From Pohlia nutans (lineage: Eukaryota; Streptophyta; Bryopsida; Bryales; Mniaceae): 64,000 nt of DNA. A model generated the notes under the pieces. That model did not search any database. It was not told where the DNA came from and saw only the letters and a program-made list of their open reading frames with translations. The position numbers and the translations under genes were made by a program. The stretch spans positions 27,681,811 to 27,745,810 of the forward strand of contig CM040085.1 in NCBI GenBank assembly GCA_022496805.1, in the 5' to 3' direction. Positions 46,972 to 57,905 of the stretch are shown piece after piece; the first letter of the stretch is position 1, and every line of letters starts with the position of its first letter.

Positions 46972-47454
46972 CTGCCCGTGCAATGTATGGGGAGATCCGA
47001 TAGTTAGTGTAAAATTAGCCAAATGGAATTGTCAAACTACTGATTGAAACTCATAGTTTCAAGCTAAAATCCGGATAAAATTTGTGATACTAGGGTGCTA
47101 CCTAGGTGAATCATGGGCAATAACCATATGGGTTCTTGTCTAAAACCGGTTGCTTTGGTAAAATATTGGATTTTAACTGGTTTCCTTGAAAAACTCCCCG
47201 TTCAGTGTGCCCGTGTCCCTGAGACGAACTTTATTTTAAATTCCAGTGAGAGTCAAAGGGTGTCGTATCTGACAAATTATTCAAGGACTTTAATGGTGTG
47301 AGAATCGCGGAACTACCAAAGTTGGATACTAACATTTATACAGTGCTTGATTGTGGAAAGGCCCAAAGGGGGGAAGACACAACACCCACACATGCAGGCT
47401 AAATTTTTCAGGATCATCAATGCTTGTCAGTCGCTCATGAACCTTTGAGGCTTA
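46972..47454. other. intergenic, no gene seen
   Basis: No supported exon. An open frame at 47113-47301 on + lacks splice or motif support. Confidence 0.35.
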
Positions 47455-47993
47455 GAGCAGCTCCACCGCAGCCCTCCCAGAGTCTCTCACGCTCCAGAAC
47501 TAAGTTAGATGAAAAGTGCCAAGGGCCCTTCCAAAATGCCTCTTGACTCTCAATCCTAGCGTGTCAAGAAATGGCCCTTCAAATCACTATTTAGTTGACT
47601 ATATCTACACATTCTACTTGTGATTGGTCCATTGACTATTTGATGTGCATTTTTGATGTGTGAGGGGCGTGCAAGGGTGGGGGAGTGTAAGTGCAAGGGC
47701 TCTTCAAATGTAAATGAATAATTTCAGCGAGTCATCTCTAGCGTGTAGGAATGGGGATGCTCTTATACTTCCCCACCCTTGCACGCCCCTCACACATCAA
47801 AAGTGCACATCAAATAGTCAATGGACCAATCACAAGTAGAATGTAGGGATATAGTCAACTAAATAGTGATTTAAAGGGCCATTTCTTAACACGCTAGGAT
47901 TGAGAGTCAAGAGGCATTTTTGAAGGGCCCTTGGCACTTTTCATCTAGTTCTGGAGTGTGAGAGACTTTGGGAGGGCAGCAGTGGAGCTGCTC
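47455..47993. mobile_element. Tourist/Harbinger-like foldback MITE, 539 bp
   Basis: GAGCAGCTCCACCGCAGCCC on the left faces GGGCAGCAGTGGAGCTGCTC on the right, with TTA on both sides (47452-47454, 47994-47996). The two ~240-bp arms are near-perfect inverses (for example TGATTGGTCCATTGACTATT), so the element is an inverted dimer of the 48708-49008 type. Confidence 0.88.
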
Positions 47994-48126
47994 TTAGGTG
48001 AGGCAAGGTTTGGCGATAAGTCAGCTGAGGAATGTGTGTGTATATTGCAAGTTGCGTTGATGCTTTGTAGGCAAATATGGTGATTAGAAAGAAATATATA
48101 TAGCTTGTGAGTAGCAAATCGGCATT

Positions 48127-48394
48127 AGGAATTTTGGACCCCACGAATTTTAAACAATTTTCGTGCGACATCCGATATTTCATGGGTTCGTACATTTTTC
48201 GCACGAATTCTGCACGGATTTCGCGCTAATTCCGCACAGATTCTGCACTTTGTTAGATAACGAATATAGTGAATGTAGAAGCTATGCGGATTCAGTGCAA
48301 AATTAGCACAAAATCCGTGCAAAAAATGTACGAACTCATGAAATATTGGATGTCGCACCGAAATCGTTAAAAATCAGTGAGGTCCTAAATTCCT
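48127..48394. mobile_element. foldback MITE, 268 bp
   Basis: AGGAATTTTGGACC, CGACATCCGATATTTCATG and GTTCGTACATTTTT on the left arm are inverted on the right as AAAAAATGTACGAAC, CATGAAATATTGGATGTCG and GGTCCTAAATTCCT. Family not recognised. Confidence 0.8.
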
Positions 48395-48707
48395 GATGGG
48401 AAGTGTTTGTCTACAGTTAATTGACGAATTGGAAGCAGTTCAGGGTCAGTTAATTAGCAAATGAAATATTAAATGTTAATGATACCATTCGGTGATTTGC
48501 ATTCATTTAAACTAGCAGGGAAGTTGAACCCCAATTCCAAAGGACCGCGCCTTGTGAATGGCAAGACAAAGCGATAAACACTAGCAGAGCAACAATTAAT
48601 GTGATGTGACAAGTTCACAAAATCACAGACAAAATGTAGCTTACAATTTGGAAAGTGACGCAATCGGCAAATTGTAGATGATAGCAATGGCGAAATCAAA
48701 AGACTTA

Positions 48708-49008
48708 GAGCATCTCCAACGGGGCTCGCCAAAGGTCTAACACTCCAAAAGTGGATGAAAAATGCTAAGGGCCCTTCAAAAAAGCCTCTTGACCCTCTAT
48801 CCTAGTGTGTGTAATAGATGTCACTTCAAATCTAAGTTTAGTTGACTAAATCTCACATTCTACTTGTGATTGGTCCATTGACTATTTAATGTACACTTTT
48901 TGATGTTTGAAGAGCATTTGAGGGTGGGGAACTTTAAATTGAAGGGCGCTTCAAATATAGATGAGTAATTTTAGCAAGTCACTTTAGCGTGCATGGTTGG
49001 AGATGCTC
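48708..49008. mobile_element. Tourist/Harbinger-like MITE, 301 bp
   Basis: GAGCATCTCCAAC...GGTTGGAGATGCTC, with TTA on both flanks (48705-48707, 49009-49011). GAGCATCTCCA ends with TTA duplication are widespread in plant Harbinger-type MITEs. The interior matches half of 47455-47993. Confidence 0.88.
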
Positions 49009-49975
49009 TTAGTGTGATAAGACAAAGAGGGTGACGATATTTGGCAAATACCCAGACCCCCACATGCGATTTGGAAATTATACCGGCCTTAAGCCCTGAG
49101 TTTTTCCACACCCTTGATCTTTTCTCTTTTTTTCCCCTTGAAAGAGTGGATCCAATTCATTGAGTGCAAAGAGAATGAACTGCACACATGCATTAATTGA
49201 TCCATGCATTCATACCAGAAAAAAATATCACTCCCAGCTCGAAATAACCACTCCAGCTTTCCTCTTCACGCGTTTGCTAAATCAGCCCTGCAACCTTTAA
49301 GGAAATTAATAATCATGCATCCTGGTATATCTAGGAGAGAGCTAGATCTTCTACGTCAGTTCTAAATAAGAAGAAGTGCAGTGCCCAATTCAGGAGCTCT
49401 TTGGCTTGTTCATGAAGTGCGTCTCTACTCTCTCACCACCTGGACAGTTGTGTAGCCATTACAGGCATTGCCGGATTCAGTTTCAAATTAAGGTTTTCTA
49501 GCAATTAAACAAAGTCCTCTTTGTGGCAAAAAATAACTCGTCTGGACGAAAAAGAAGACGACGAAAGAAGGTTTAGCCTAACAGTAACGATGCCCACAGA
49601 CAGTTTCAAAAATAAAAATAAAAATGTATGAACATGCCCAGGATAGGCAGGATGGGGAATTAAAATATGTGAGAATGCCGTGTGTGTGCGGCATGTCAAG
49701 CTGTGTGCATGACTGGTTATTTGTTGGAATCGTTCCATTTGTGGGTGCTGCCTCACTCCCAGAATGGTGTGCGGCAAATGCAGAGCTGTGTTCGGAAGAG
49801 GTAAATGTGCCAAATGTCGTTGCTGTCGTGGTTCCTGTCGTGGCAATTGTGTGCCGTGTTTGCAAAAACAAAACACATATGTCATCCCTTTATTTGTGTG
49901 AAAAAAAAATGCAAAAAAAAACACACACATGAGTTATGTCGCTCCTGTGAACTGACGTGTGAACTCGATGTTGAG
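49009..49975. other. intergenic with a LINE-tail remnant
   Basis: At 49130-49185 (minus strand) AATTGGATCCACTCTTTC and an A-rich tail match the 41335 remnant. Overlapping open frames on both strands at 49505-49932 are not supported. Confidence 0.4.
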
Positions 49976-49989
49976 TGCAATTTTATTTT

Positions 49990-50017
49990 ATTTTATTTTA
50001 TTTTTTTAAATTTTTGA
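49990..50017 (-). repeat. LINE A-rich 3' tail
   Basis: On + reads as repeated TTTTA units ending in a T run, i.e. (TAAAA)n on the element strand, directly after the conserved 3' end CCCTTTATTTGTGTCA. Confidence 0.85.
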
Positions 50018-50106
50018 CACAAATAAAGGGAACCCTTTACTGCAAGAAAAAAGAGAAAACCAAAATACAAGCCAACCCCGCCAGGACCGGCGAGGTCGGG
50101 GGACAC

Positions 50107-53100
50107 CTAGACATAGTTAAGGGAGCTAAATCTAGGACCTATAAGATTCCAACGGGGATACTCGCCGTCCCATCTAGCAAGGATCCCCTTTCTGCACCAA
50201 AGAGATTTGAATTGAGAAATCTTCTGGGCAGCAAACTCAGGATTGGGGCTGTGTCTCTTGGTGTCTGCTTGAGTACGTGACCATGCTAGGCGCCCGTAGT
50301 CAATCAGGTCCATCCAGATTTTATGGCAAAGCTTTTCCTCGTCCCAGAGAGAATCACTGAACACGGCATCGTTGCGTTCCTTCCATATGGCCCAAGTAAT
50401 TGATCCCCTCATAAGCGTCCAGATTCTACTCACTTTCTTAAACCTCCGTGGTATCCTGTGGGCGAAGATACCCTGTTTCCACGTGAAGGTTTGTGATTGA
50501 TGTCCTGGCGTGTGCGTCTGGCCTGGTCTGAGATTGAGGTCGATGTCTAGGAGACGGTTATCTCTGGCCTGCTGATCCGCCTGGTTAGTGGCGGGCGAAG
50601 ACTCCCGGGCCCGTGTGACGGGCGCGTCGTGGTCGCTCCGCGCGTCCTGTGCACGCCGCAAGTCTTGCACCTCCTGCTCCGGATGCTGATCTTGCACACT
50701 ATCAGTTCGAAGAGAGTTACTTTGGTTCGAGTGACTGGACTGGAGTGCTTCGCCAGGGTCTGGGGGAGGTCGCTGTTCCTAGTGTGCCGCATTCCCATCT
50801 TCCCTCTCTAGAAGTGAACACAGGACGTGGATGCCCCATCGCCATGCCTTGTCTGCTGAGCCGCATTTCCAAAATCTATGTAAGATGGATTCTCTAGTGC
50901 CATTCCGACACACCGGGCAGGAATGATCGAAATCGTCTCTGTTCCTTTGGCCTCTTCCTCGCCACGCGTTGACCGCGATCCCTTTTTGCCAAATCATCCA
51001 AAGTAACCCAGCTTCTTTCTTGATCCTCTCTTTGTCCCACGTGTTGAGCCATCTGAAGATGTAAGTGGGAGGCAGAACTCCAGCCCATTTCTCGGTCACC
51101 GGCGTTGGGACCAGATGAGTTTTAAGGAGAGCTTTCCTACCAAAATTTACTGAAAAACTCATTAGCGGAACCTTGGCTGACCATTGAATCCTCACTGGGT
51201 CCCATCTGAGATCATGTGTTTTACCGTAGAATAGGAGGACCTTCCTTTTTTTGGGTCCACGTTGGACTTCAGTTACTCGAACCCTGTGAAAGCTGCCCTC
51301 CACGTCGTTAACCAGGCATTCCCTCCTCCAGTCGACACTAGCTGTCACCACACGATCGGCTTCCGAGATGCTTTCTAGGCTTGCTGATCTTTGCAAGACT
51401 TGGAAGATTGAGACGGAGAGGGATATGCTGTAGTATCCTGGACCCAGCTTGGGAGTGAAATCTTGACTAGTCTGGGAAACTAGACTAGGAACGGTCGTGA
51501 TATTATCCGGGAATAGAGCCACCCATTCGCCCGGGCCTGTGACTTTTTGCGGATGGAGTAGTCGCCCCCATTTCCGCTTGAGTGAAAGGACCAGGGCATT
51601 CCAGGCTCCAGTTTCATGGTCCTGAATCCCGAATGCGGCCTTAGCTTCTTCGACGTTCATAAGACGCCCATGATTCCACGCATCCTTGTAAAATTTCAGT
51701 CTTGCCCGATGCAGCGCAGCTGCTCTGGTTTTGGAGAAACCGGGCCCAATGGCCGGGGCTAGTGGGCACCACCACCAGCTGGTGTTCATTAGCTCCTCCC
51801 ATGAACTTGGTTTTACGTAACTCGCCATAGGCAGCATGGTTTTCCATGCAGACACCACCCGGTTCCAAGTGATCGATCCACTCCTCGCCTGATGTCCCGA
51901 CAACATAAAGAATTCCATACTTTCGCTCCATCTCCCGCCGCTGTATGGTTGGTACTGCGATAGCTTAAACCTGAGTAGCAAGTGTAAGTTGGACGTCCCC
52001 GGCTCGAGCGCTTTGATAATCCATTTGGACATTAATGCTGCCACGGCGTCGTCAGGATTGATGAGATTAATCCCTCCATCCTTCTTGGCTTGACAACATT
52101 GGATCCACCCTACTCTAGCTCGAGCCCGGCTTGCCTTACCTGAGGCCAGATAGTTCGAAATGGTAGATTTAATACGCTTCACTCCAGCCTTCGTGCCTCC
52201 CCATATCGACAGAAAGAAAAACAGAGAGGAAAGGAGGACGCTGTTTACTATCACAGCCCTTCCTGTAGGGTTAATTTTGGAGTTGCTCCAATGGGTGAGC
52301 TTCTTAGCTAGTCTGTTATGAAGGAAATCATTGACATCTGAGGTAGATAATGAGAGCCCAAAAGGAGCTCCAAGCAGCTTGCTGACGTCCTCGTTCGAGG
52401 CCCATGTGACCCCAAGTTCATTGGTCCAGGCGGGTCGGACCGGGTCGAGTTGGCTCTTCCAATATCCACTTGACTTGGTCCAATTAAGAACGAGACCAGT
52501 AGCTATACAGAAGGTCTTAAGGGTATGGATGAGATTTCTGACCTTAGCCTCTTCACCTAACAACGTAAAGGACGTGTCATCGGCGTACTGGGCCATAATC
52601 TGCTGGCGACCTAGGAATGGCAGGCTGATGCTACTGACTCTTCCCTGTTTCATTTCTTCTGTCACCATGACATTCAGGACCTCTGCAATAATCAGGAAGA
52701 GATAGGGGGCTAATGGGCACCCCTACCTGACCCCTCTCTCAATGTTAAAAAGTGGTGACGGGATCCCGTTAACCTTCACTGCTGCGGCGGCATTTTGGAA
52801 CAAAAGGGATACTAGATGAATGAATTCCCCGGGGAACCCCATATGACTCATGATGCGAAAAAGGCATCCCCAGTCAACCATATCATAGGCTTTAGAAAAG
52901 TCCAGCTTAAGGAACAGTAGAGCCTAGTTGGACTGTTCTGCCCAGGACATAGTTTCTTGGGTCAAAAGGAGATTATCCAAGATAAATCTCATAGGTAAAA
53001 AAGCTGATTGGTCGAAGCTAATCACCTCCATGAGAACTGGCTGCAACCGGAGTTGGAGAGCTTTAGCAAAGATTTTATAGCCCATATTGAGAAGGGTAAT

Positions 53101-54723
53101 TGGACGCCAATTTGTCAAAGCTTTCCTCATGCCGCCTTTGTGTAACAATGTGATCATGCCTTTGGTGACTCCCTCTGGCAGGCGGCCCTTCTGAATACTT
53201 TCTTGAATCATGCTTGCAAAGTCATTGCCGATAAGCTCCCAAAAGCACTGGTAGAACTCCAGGGTGATCCCGTTAGGGCCTGGCGCCTTCCCGGTTTGCA
53301 TGTCCATTACCGCTGTCTTAAGTTCCGCGACAGTAATGGGTGCCCGTAGACTGGACTTCATAGATTCGGGGATCTTGTCAGAAATGTATCCCAATGCGAT
53401 AGCTTCTGCTTCTGCGGACTCGTGCGTGGCTGGCCTGGCTCGGTATAGCTTCTGGTAGTAAGCCTGGCATATGTCTCCGAGTTCACGCTGACTAGTATAC
53501 GTGACTCCATTAACGTCTTCCAGTTTAGTAATGTGGGAGGCTGAAGACCGAGCGCGATAGGCTTGGAAAAAATCTCGTGAGCCTTGATGACCGAGTCTTT
53601 TCCATTTTAATCTGCTGCGCTGTCTTTGTCCCTCTAGCTTCCAATTCTCGAACCCTTTGAGTTGAAGCTCAATCCTGGAGATATCTTCCTGGAGGTCCCC
53701 GTTGTCTGGTTGGGCTTGCAAGTCCTCAATCGCCCTTCCTAACCTCTGACGAAGCTCAGTCTCCTTGGCCCTGCGATCCTTGGCCTTTGCGATACAAAAT
53801 TCTTTGTAAAACTTAACACACTTACGTAGCTTTCCGTAAAAGGGGAGTGACGGCTGGCTGGCCCAAATATCGTGAATCTTCCTCTTGACTTCCTCATTTT
53901 TTAAGAAGGCCGAATTCATGACATACTGAGATTTTCGTTTCTCTACAGGTTCCAGGCAAACTTATCTCCATACAGCTAGATGGTCTGAATGTGCACTGTC
54001 ACCCAAGATGTGATACTCGGCATGTGTTGTGTTCGTCTCGCATCCCTGGAAGGTGTACGTCCGGTCCAAGCGAGCGAGGACCCTAGATCCATCTCTTCGA
54101 CGACTGTCCCAACTGTATCGGATCCTGTTGCTAGCTGGGAAGGAGTCAACGACTTGGAAGGTGGTCTTGAGCTCCCCAAAAATTCTCTTCTCCATTTCAG
54201 ATGTGCTCGGTGCGCGACGGTTGGACTTGTCCAAATTTGATTCGACGAAGTTCCAATCCCCCGTGAACACCCATCTGCAGTCGCGGGGTAGGTTGGCTAA
54301 AAGTTCCAACCACAAGTTGCAACGATCAGTTGATGAGTGCGGGGCATATACATTCAGTATAGCCACGTCTTGCCCTGGCACGCCCCGAAGCCTTATCCAT
54401 GACGCGTTGCCTAGACGAGTCTGCCCCGATTCATGAATCAGGTGGATCAGTTTAGGTGCGACCCACATCCCGATCCCGCCGCTTCCGGCTCCATCCGGGT
54501 TGTCTTCATTATTGTATGCTACCGCTGCTTCGCATCCTAGAAATTTAGCACCCGGCCACAAGAAGCTGTTGAGACCATGGAATTTCGACCCTCGCAATTT
54601 GAGTTCCTGGAGACACACAATGTCCGTATTCCTAAGTTGATTACGTAAGTAGTTCTGAATGATGCCGGATTTGGCCGAGTCGTTCATGCCCTTAACGTTT
54701 TGACTGATGATCGTAATCTTCAT
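50107..54723 (-). pseudogene. LINE ORF2: endonuclease and reverse transcriptase, four stops
   Basis: A single reading frame of 1539 codons starts with ATG at 54723-54721. The apurinic-type endonuclease shows SQNVKGMND, LQELKLRG, GDWNFVESN and SAHSDHLAVW. The reverse transcriptase shows NWRPITLLNMGYK, LDFSKAYDMVDW and the catalytic YADDTSF. Later come a zinc-finger-like HSCPVCRNGTRESILHRFWKC and the plant-LINE C-terminal WAIWKERNDAVF. In-frame stops are TAA 53964-53962, TAG 52926-52924, TAG 52725-52723 (in the place of Gln in the RT motif RQGCPL) and TAG 50781-50779. No frameshifts. The start overlaps the ORF1 stop as ATGA. The enzyme copies element RNA into the target site. Confidence 0.93.
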
Positions 54724-56924
54724 ACAAAAGATTTGGAGAGATTGGCCGCGATCGACCTGTGCTGCGAATTTCTCTGGCTGTTCTTGACAACTTTGGCTGG
54801 ACTTCTGATAGTCTTCGTTCTTCCTGGAGATAAGGCCCCTAGCCCACTCCTCCTGGCGGTCGACTGGTGTGCATATTGAGGCCTTGCGGGTGACGCCGAG
54901 TTGCCTGTGAATACCCCTCTTTCGTGGAGCCATTCCTGCATTTCCGGCAGCAGATGTTCCGGAATCTGCTCAACGACGCCTCTACTCGCATGTTCTGCTG
55001 ATCTGGCCCAAGGGTCCAGCCTTGATTCCCTGAAACTCAAGTTATCGGTATGGGAAGTTCCTCCTGTTCTAGTGTTGGTGGTGTGCCCGAGGTTGAGCGC
55101 CAACGGATCCCTTTCACATGCAAAGGATTCTTCCACCTCATGGTTCGAGCTTGGTCCTAGGGACCCAGTTCCATTATCTCCGTCTCCACTTTCCGTCACC
55201 GTGTTCTCTCCTCCCTGTGGCCTAAGCTGTGGCTCGACTGTTCCTCTGACCATGTCAACTCCTGTTGAATTCTCCACGTTGGCCAGAGCTCCGATTTTAA
55301 CAATCGTAGCTGCCGCATGGGCTGCATGTACAGCGCTCAGAGTTGGTGGAGTTCCGGCCATATTTTGAAAGGCCGGCCCGGGCTTTCCTGCCTGATGGTG
55401 TCCGAGCTCCCTCTCCTGAAGGCTTTCGGCAGTGGCCGAGGGGGAAGGTAACGTAACATTCTTGTGATGAGCTCTTCTAGCTAACCAATCAATGCGTGCC
55501 CTCTCGAATTCCGCTGGGTCCATGAACTCCGAGCCTAATGGCGGTGAGGCGTATCCGCGCTCCCTCTCCCTTCTGCTCCAGCTTTGCCAGTTTAAAGACG
55601 CGCTTGGCTTCTCTACCGGTCCTTTTTCCAGTCCCCCGCTTGGGCAGGTTTGTTTCTCTACTCCTCCTCCATTTGCTTGAGCACCTTCCACGTTTGCCAT
55701 ATCCATAGGGACGCTGGTACTTTCGGACTCGCCTGACTGCTCTTCGCTGGTTTTCCCTGCCGAGGCAGAGCGATGGTTTGGGCTGCTGCCTCTAGAGCGG
55801 CTCCTGTGTTCTCTGTTGAGGCCCTTGGTGAGCACCCTTTCCCTCAGACTGTTGGGATTCTTGGGAGTGACCCATGCTGTAACTCCATCCTCCTTCTCTT
55901 TTTGTTTTTGATTCCCCATGTTGTCTCCGCTCGTGTCTTGTTTTCTCCCTCCATGTAGGGTGCGGCAATCCTTGATTAGATGTGAGGTTGAGAGACAGAA
56001 TCTGCATCTAATCGGGAGGTTGTTGTAGTCCACTTGAATGTCTGTAGTCTCTCCTGTCACTGGGTTTTTTGCCCCAATTGTGAGCACAAAAGGCTCCCCA
56101 GTTTGCACTGCAATACAGAACTTCTGATCGGCATTGGTTGCATTTCCCCTGTTCTTCCCGAGCACTGTTCCTAAGCTCTGGGCCATCTCAATCGCACTGC
56201 TAATGAATTCGTCTGGAACAGCCTTTAGGGTTATCCATATTGGCATTTTAGTACCCGTGGGTTTACTAGGGTTGAAGCAAGGGATCCATGGTTGTAAAAT
56301 GCAAGTGCCCCATTTTGACAAATGGGGTGTCAACATGAGTACCTTCTGAGTGGCAGCCTCCTGCGTCGTGATGAGCTGAAAGAACCCATGCCCCAGCTCC
56401 CTCCCAATCCGACATTCTTCCTGAATCTCTTTGCTTACTGAGCCCGCCCACTCTTGCAATCCATGATGATTCAGCTTCCCCCCTACGAAGTACGCAATGA
56501 CAACTTTCTTTTGATAATATTCCATTTCCTTCTGAACTTTCTCCTTGTTGAGATCCACTACGTGCGCGACTGTGTTCACCAGAAATCCTGCGCTGCTTCT
56601 AACGACTCCAACAGGGAGGCTTTCTCCTGGGGTGGCTCTGGTGGGATGGAACTTGGTGAATTGGCCGAGGTGCGTGGCTGCTGCGACTAACTCTGGTTCC
56701 ACTTTCTCGTGCCGTGCTAGGCGTTCGGCCAGCGCCCGTTCCTCCTTGGCCGATTTCTTGATTGGCGCGTGAGCAAGCTGCATCCTGAGCGTGTCTGCGT
56801 AGCTGGAGGTGGATGATTCCCCCATCTCCTCATCCTGCTTGGTCTCTCCTGCCTGTATTGACCCCCGCTGGGCTTCCGTGACTTGCGCCGCAGGCGCCTC
56901 TGCACCTTGGCTACGATCCTGCAT
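54720..56924 (-). CDS. LINE ORF1: DUF4283-like and CCHC zinc knuckle protein
   Basis: An intact 734-residue frame with true ATG. After a charged start (residues 1-100), a DUF4283-like region (YQKKVVIAYFVGG, WGTCILQPWIPCFNP, PIWITLKAVP) is followed near residue 310 by the zinc knuckle CRFCLSTSHLIKDC (CX2CX4HX4C). The C-terminal ~400 residues are polar and low in structure. Such proteins bind element RNA and act as chaperones in the L1 ribonucleoprotein. The stop codon TGA (54722-54720) overlaps the ORF2 ATG by two bases. ORF1 has no stops, in contrast with ORF2. Confidence 0.92.
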   Translation of the reverse strand: MQDRSQGAEAPAAQVTEAQRGSIQAGETKQDEEMGESSTSSYADTLRMQLAHAPIKKSAKEERALAERLARHEKVEPELVAAATHLGQFTKFHPTRATPGESLPVGVVRSSAGFLVNTVAHVVDLNKEKVQKEMEYYQKKVVIAYFVGGKLNHHGLQEWAGSVSKEIQEECRIGRELGHGFFQLITTQEAATQKVLMLTPHLSKWGTCILQPWIPCFNPSKPTGTKMPIWITLKAVPDEFISSAIEMAQSLGTVLGKNRGNATNADQKFCIAVQTGEPFVLTIGAKNPVTGETTDIQVDYNNLPIRCRFCLSTSHLIKDCRTLHGGRKQDTSGDNMGNQKQKEKEDGVTAWVTPKNPNSLRERVLTKGLNREHRSRSRGSSPNHRSASAGKTSEEQSGESESTSVPMDMANVEGAQANGGGVEKQTCPSGGLEKGPVEKPSASLNWQSWSRRERERGYASPPLGSEFMDPAEFERARIDWLARRAHHKNVTLPSPSATAESLQERELGHHQAGKPGPAFQNMAGTPPTLSAVHAAHAAATIVKIGALANVENSTGVDMVRGTVEPQLRPQGGENTVTESGDGDNGTGSLGPSSNHEVEESFACERDPLALNLGHTTNTRTGGTSHTDNLSFRESRLDPWARSAEHASRGVVEQIPEHLLPEMQEWLHERGVFTGNSASPARPQYAHQSTARRSGLGALSPGRTKTIRSPAKVVKNSQRNSQHRSIAANLSKSFV

Positions 56925-57499
56925 CTTGAATCCGCCTCGCAGGTCCTACTGCATGCCTCGTACGAACTGACTCTATTCCGATCGGTTGAATCTGCCTGTA
57001 ACCCTAACTATTCCTACCCACGCGGATCTCCCGATCCCTTGAAGCTTTTCCAGCGAAAACGGGTATCGATCGAAAGCTCGAAACTGGCTTCATGTAATCA
57101 CGCATTGGTTGGAGACGATCTAGGCAGATCTAAGACGAAATGTGTAACAACGACGCATCGATCGGCCCTCGCGGGCGCTCTCATAGCCTCATTTCGTCCA
57201 TCCTGCAATTTTATTTTTTTAAAGGTTCAGTTTGGATTGCAATTTTAACCCTTTAACGTCCAGATTCAACATTGGTTTTCAAAATGCGTTATCAAATGTT
57301 CGATGAATAACAAAAATGGAGTTGATGTACAAAGCTAAGTTGTCAATTGAGTTATTTGTAAAGGCAACACGAGGTAGCCTGTTTGCTACCCTGTGATTTT
57401 CATCTTCAAATAGAAGTCTCTGTCACAAACTGTCACAGGGAGTCAAGCCGCTTGGTTTGGGAGAGCATGAGGTTGGTGTGGGCGAACCTAGAGATTCCA

Positions 57500-57570
57500 C
57501 CATGGAAACGCTAGTGTGGTATGGGAGAGCTTTTCTTGCATTGGAGAGGTTCGAATCTCTCTACAATTTT
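57500..57570 (+). repeat. tRNA-like (SINE-type) module
   Basis: TATGGGAGAGCTTTTC...GGAGAGGTTCGAATCTCTCT: the T-arm-like hairpin with GGTTCGAATC (box B) is clear. The rest does not fold to a standard cloverleaf, so it is called a SINE-like relic rather than a tRNA gene. Confidence 0.45.
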
Positions 57571-57679
57571 GTGTGTTGTGATTGGTTGAAAAAAAAGGGC
57601 CAAAACTCATTTTTGCTGCCTTTCAAGCTATAAAACCAAATTTGCTTTGTCTTTCCTTTTGTGGAATTTTTTGCTCGAC

Positions 57680-57905
57680 TTTACAGATAACTCAAATGTC
57701 AATAGAGTTAACGGAAAAGAGTGTCTCAAAGTGGAAAGAAACCTTAAACTCACTTCAGACTTGTTTCGAGTTCAAAAAGACTGCAAAACTAGTCTATGGT
57801 GAGTTGGAAAATAATCATGGGATGTAGAACTCATGACCTCCCCCATGCTAAAGGAGAGTTCCCACAAGTTCCTCCAAGCCCAGTGACCCAACCATGGAAA
57901 TTATT
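57680..57905 (-). mobile_element. tRNA-like SINE-type repeat, copy 2
   Basis: Inverse match to 26380-26600: on - it reads GGGAACTCTCCTTTAGCATG, GGAGGTCATGAGTTCTAC, and then the tail GGTTTCTTTCCACTTTGAG...CTCTTTTCCGTTAACTC in the same order as copy 1. Confidence 0.55.

Larger units (their letters stand above)
49976..57217 (-). mobile_element. complete L1-type LINE with target-site duplication
   Basis: The element is flanked by the 14-bp direct repeat TGCAATTTTATTTT (49976-49989 and 57204-57217). On the minus strand it has a ~280-bp 5' UTR, ORF1 (56924-54720), ORF2 (54723-50107), a short 3' UTR and an A-rich (TAAAA)n tail ending at the left repeat. At ~7.2 kb it is full length for a plant L1. 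No frameshift was found, but ORF2 has four in-frame stops, so the copy is not autonomous. It lies just outside a TTAA element starting at 57245. Confidence 0.92.

Noticed and set aside
57500..57570. Functional tRNA gene
   Set aside because: Only the T-arm-like part is convincing. No acceptor stem or anticodon arm could be placed.
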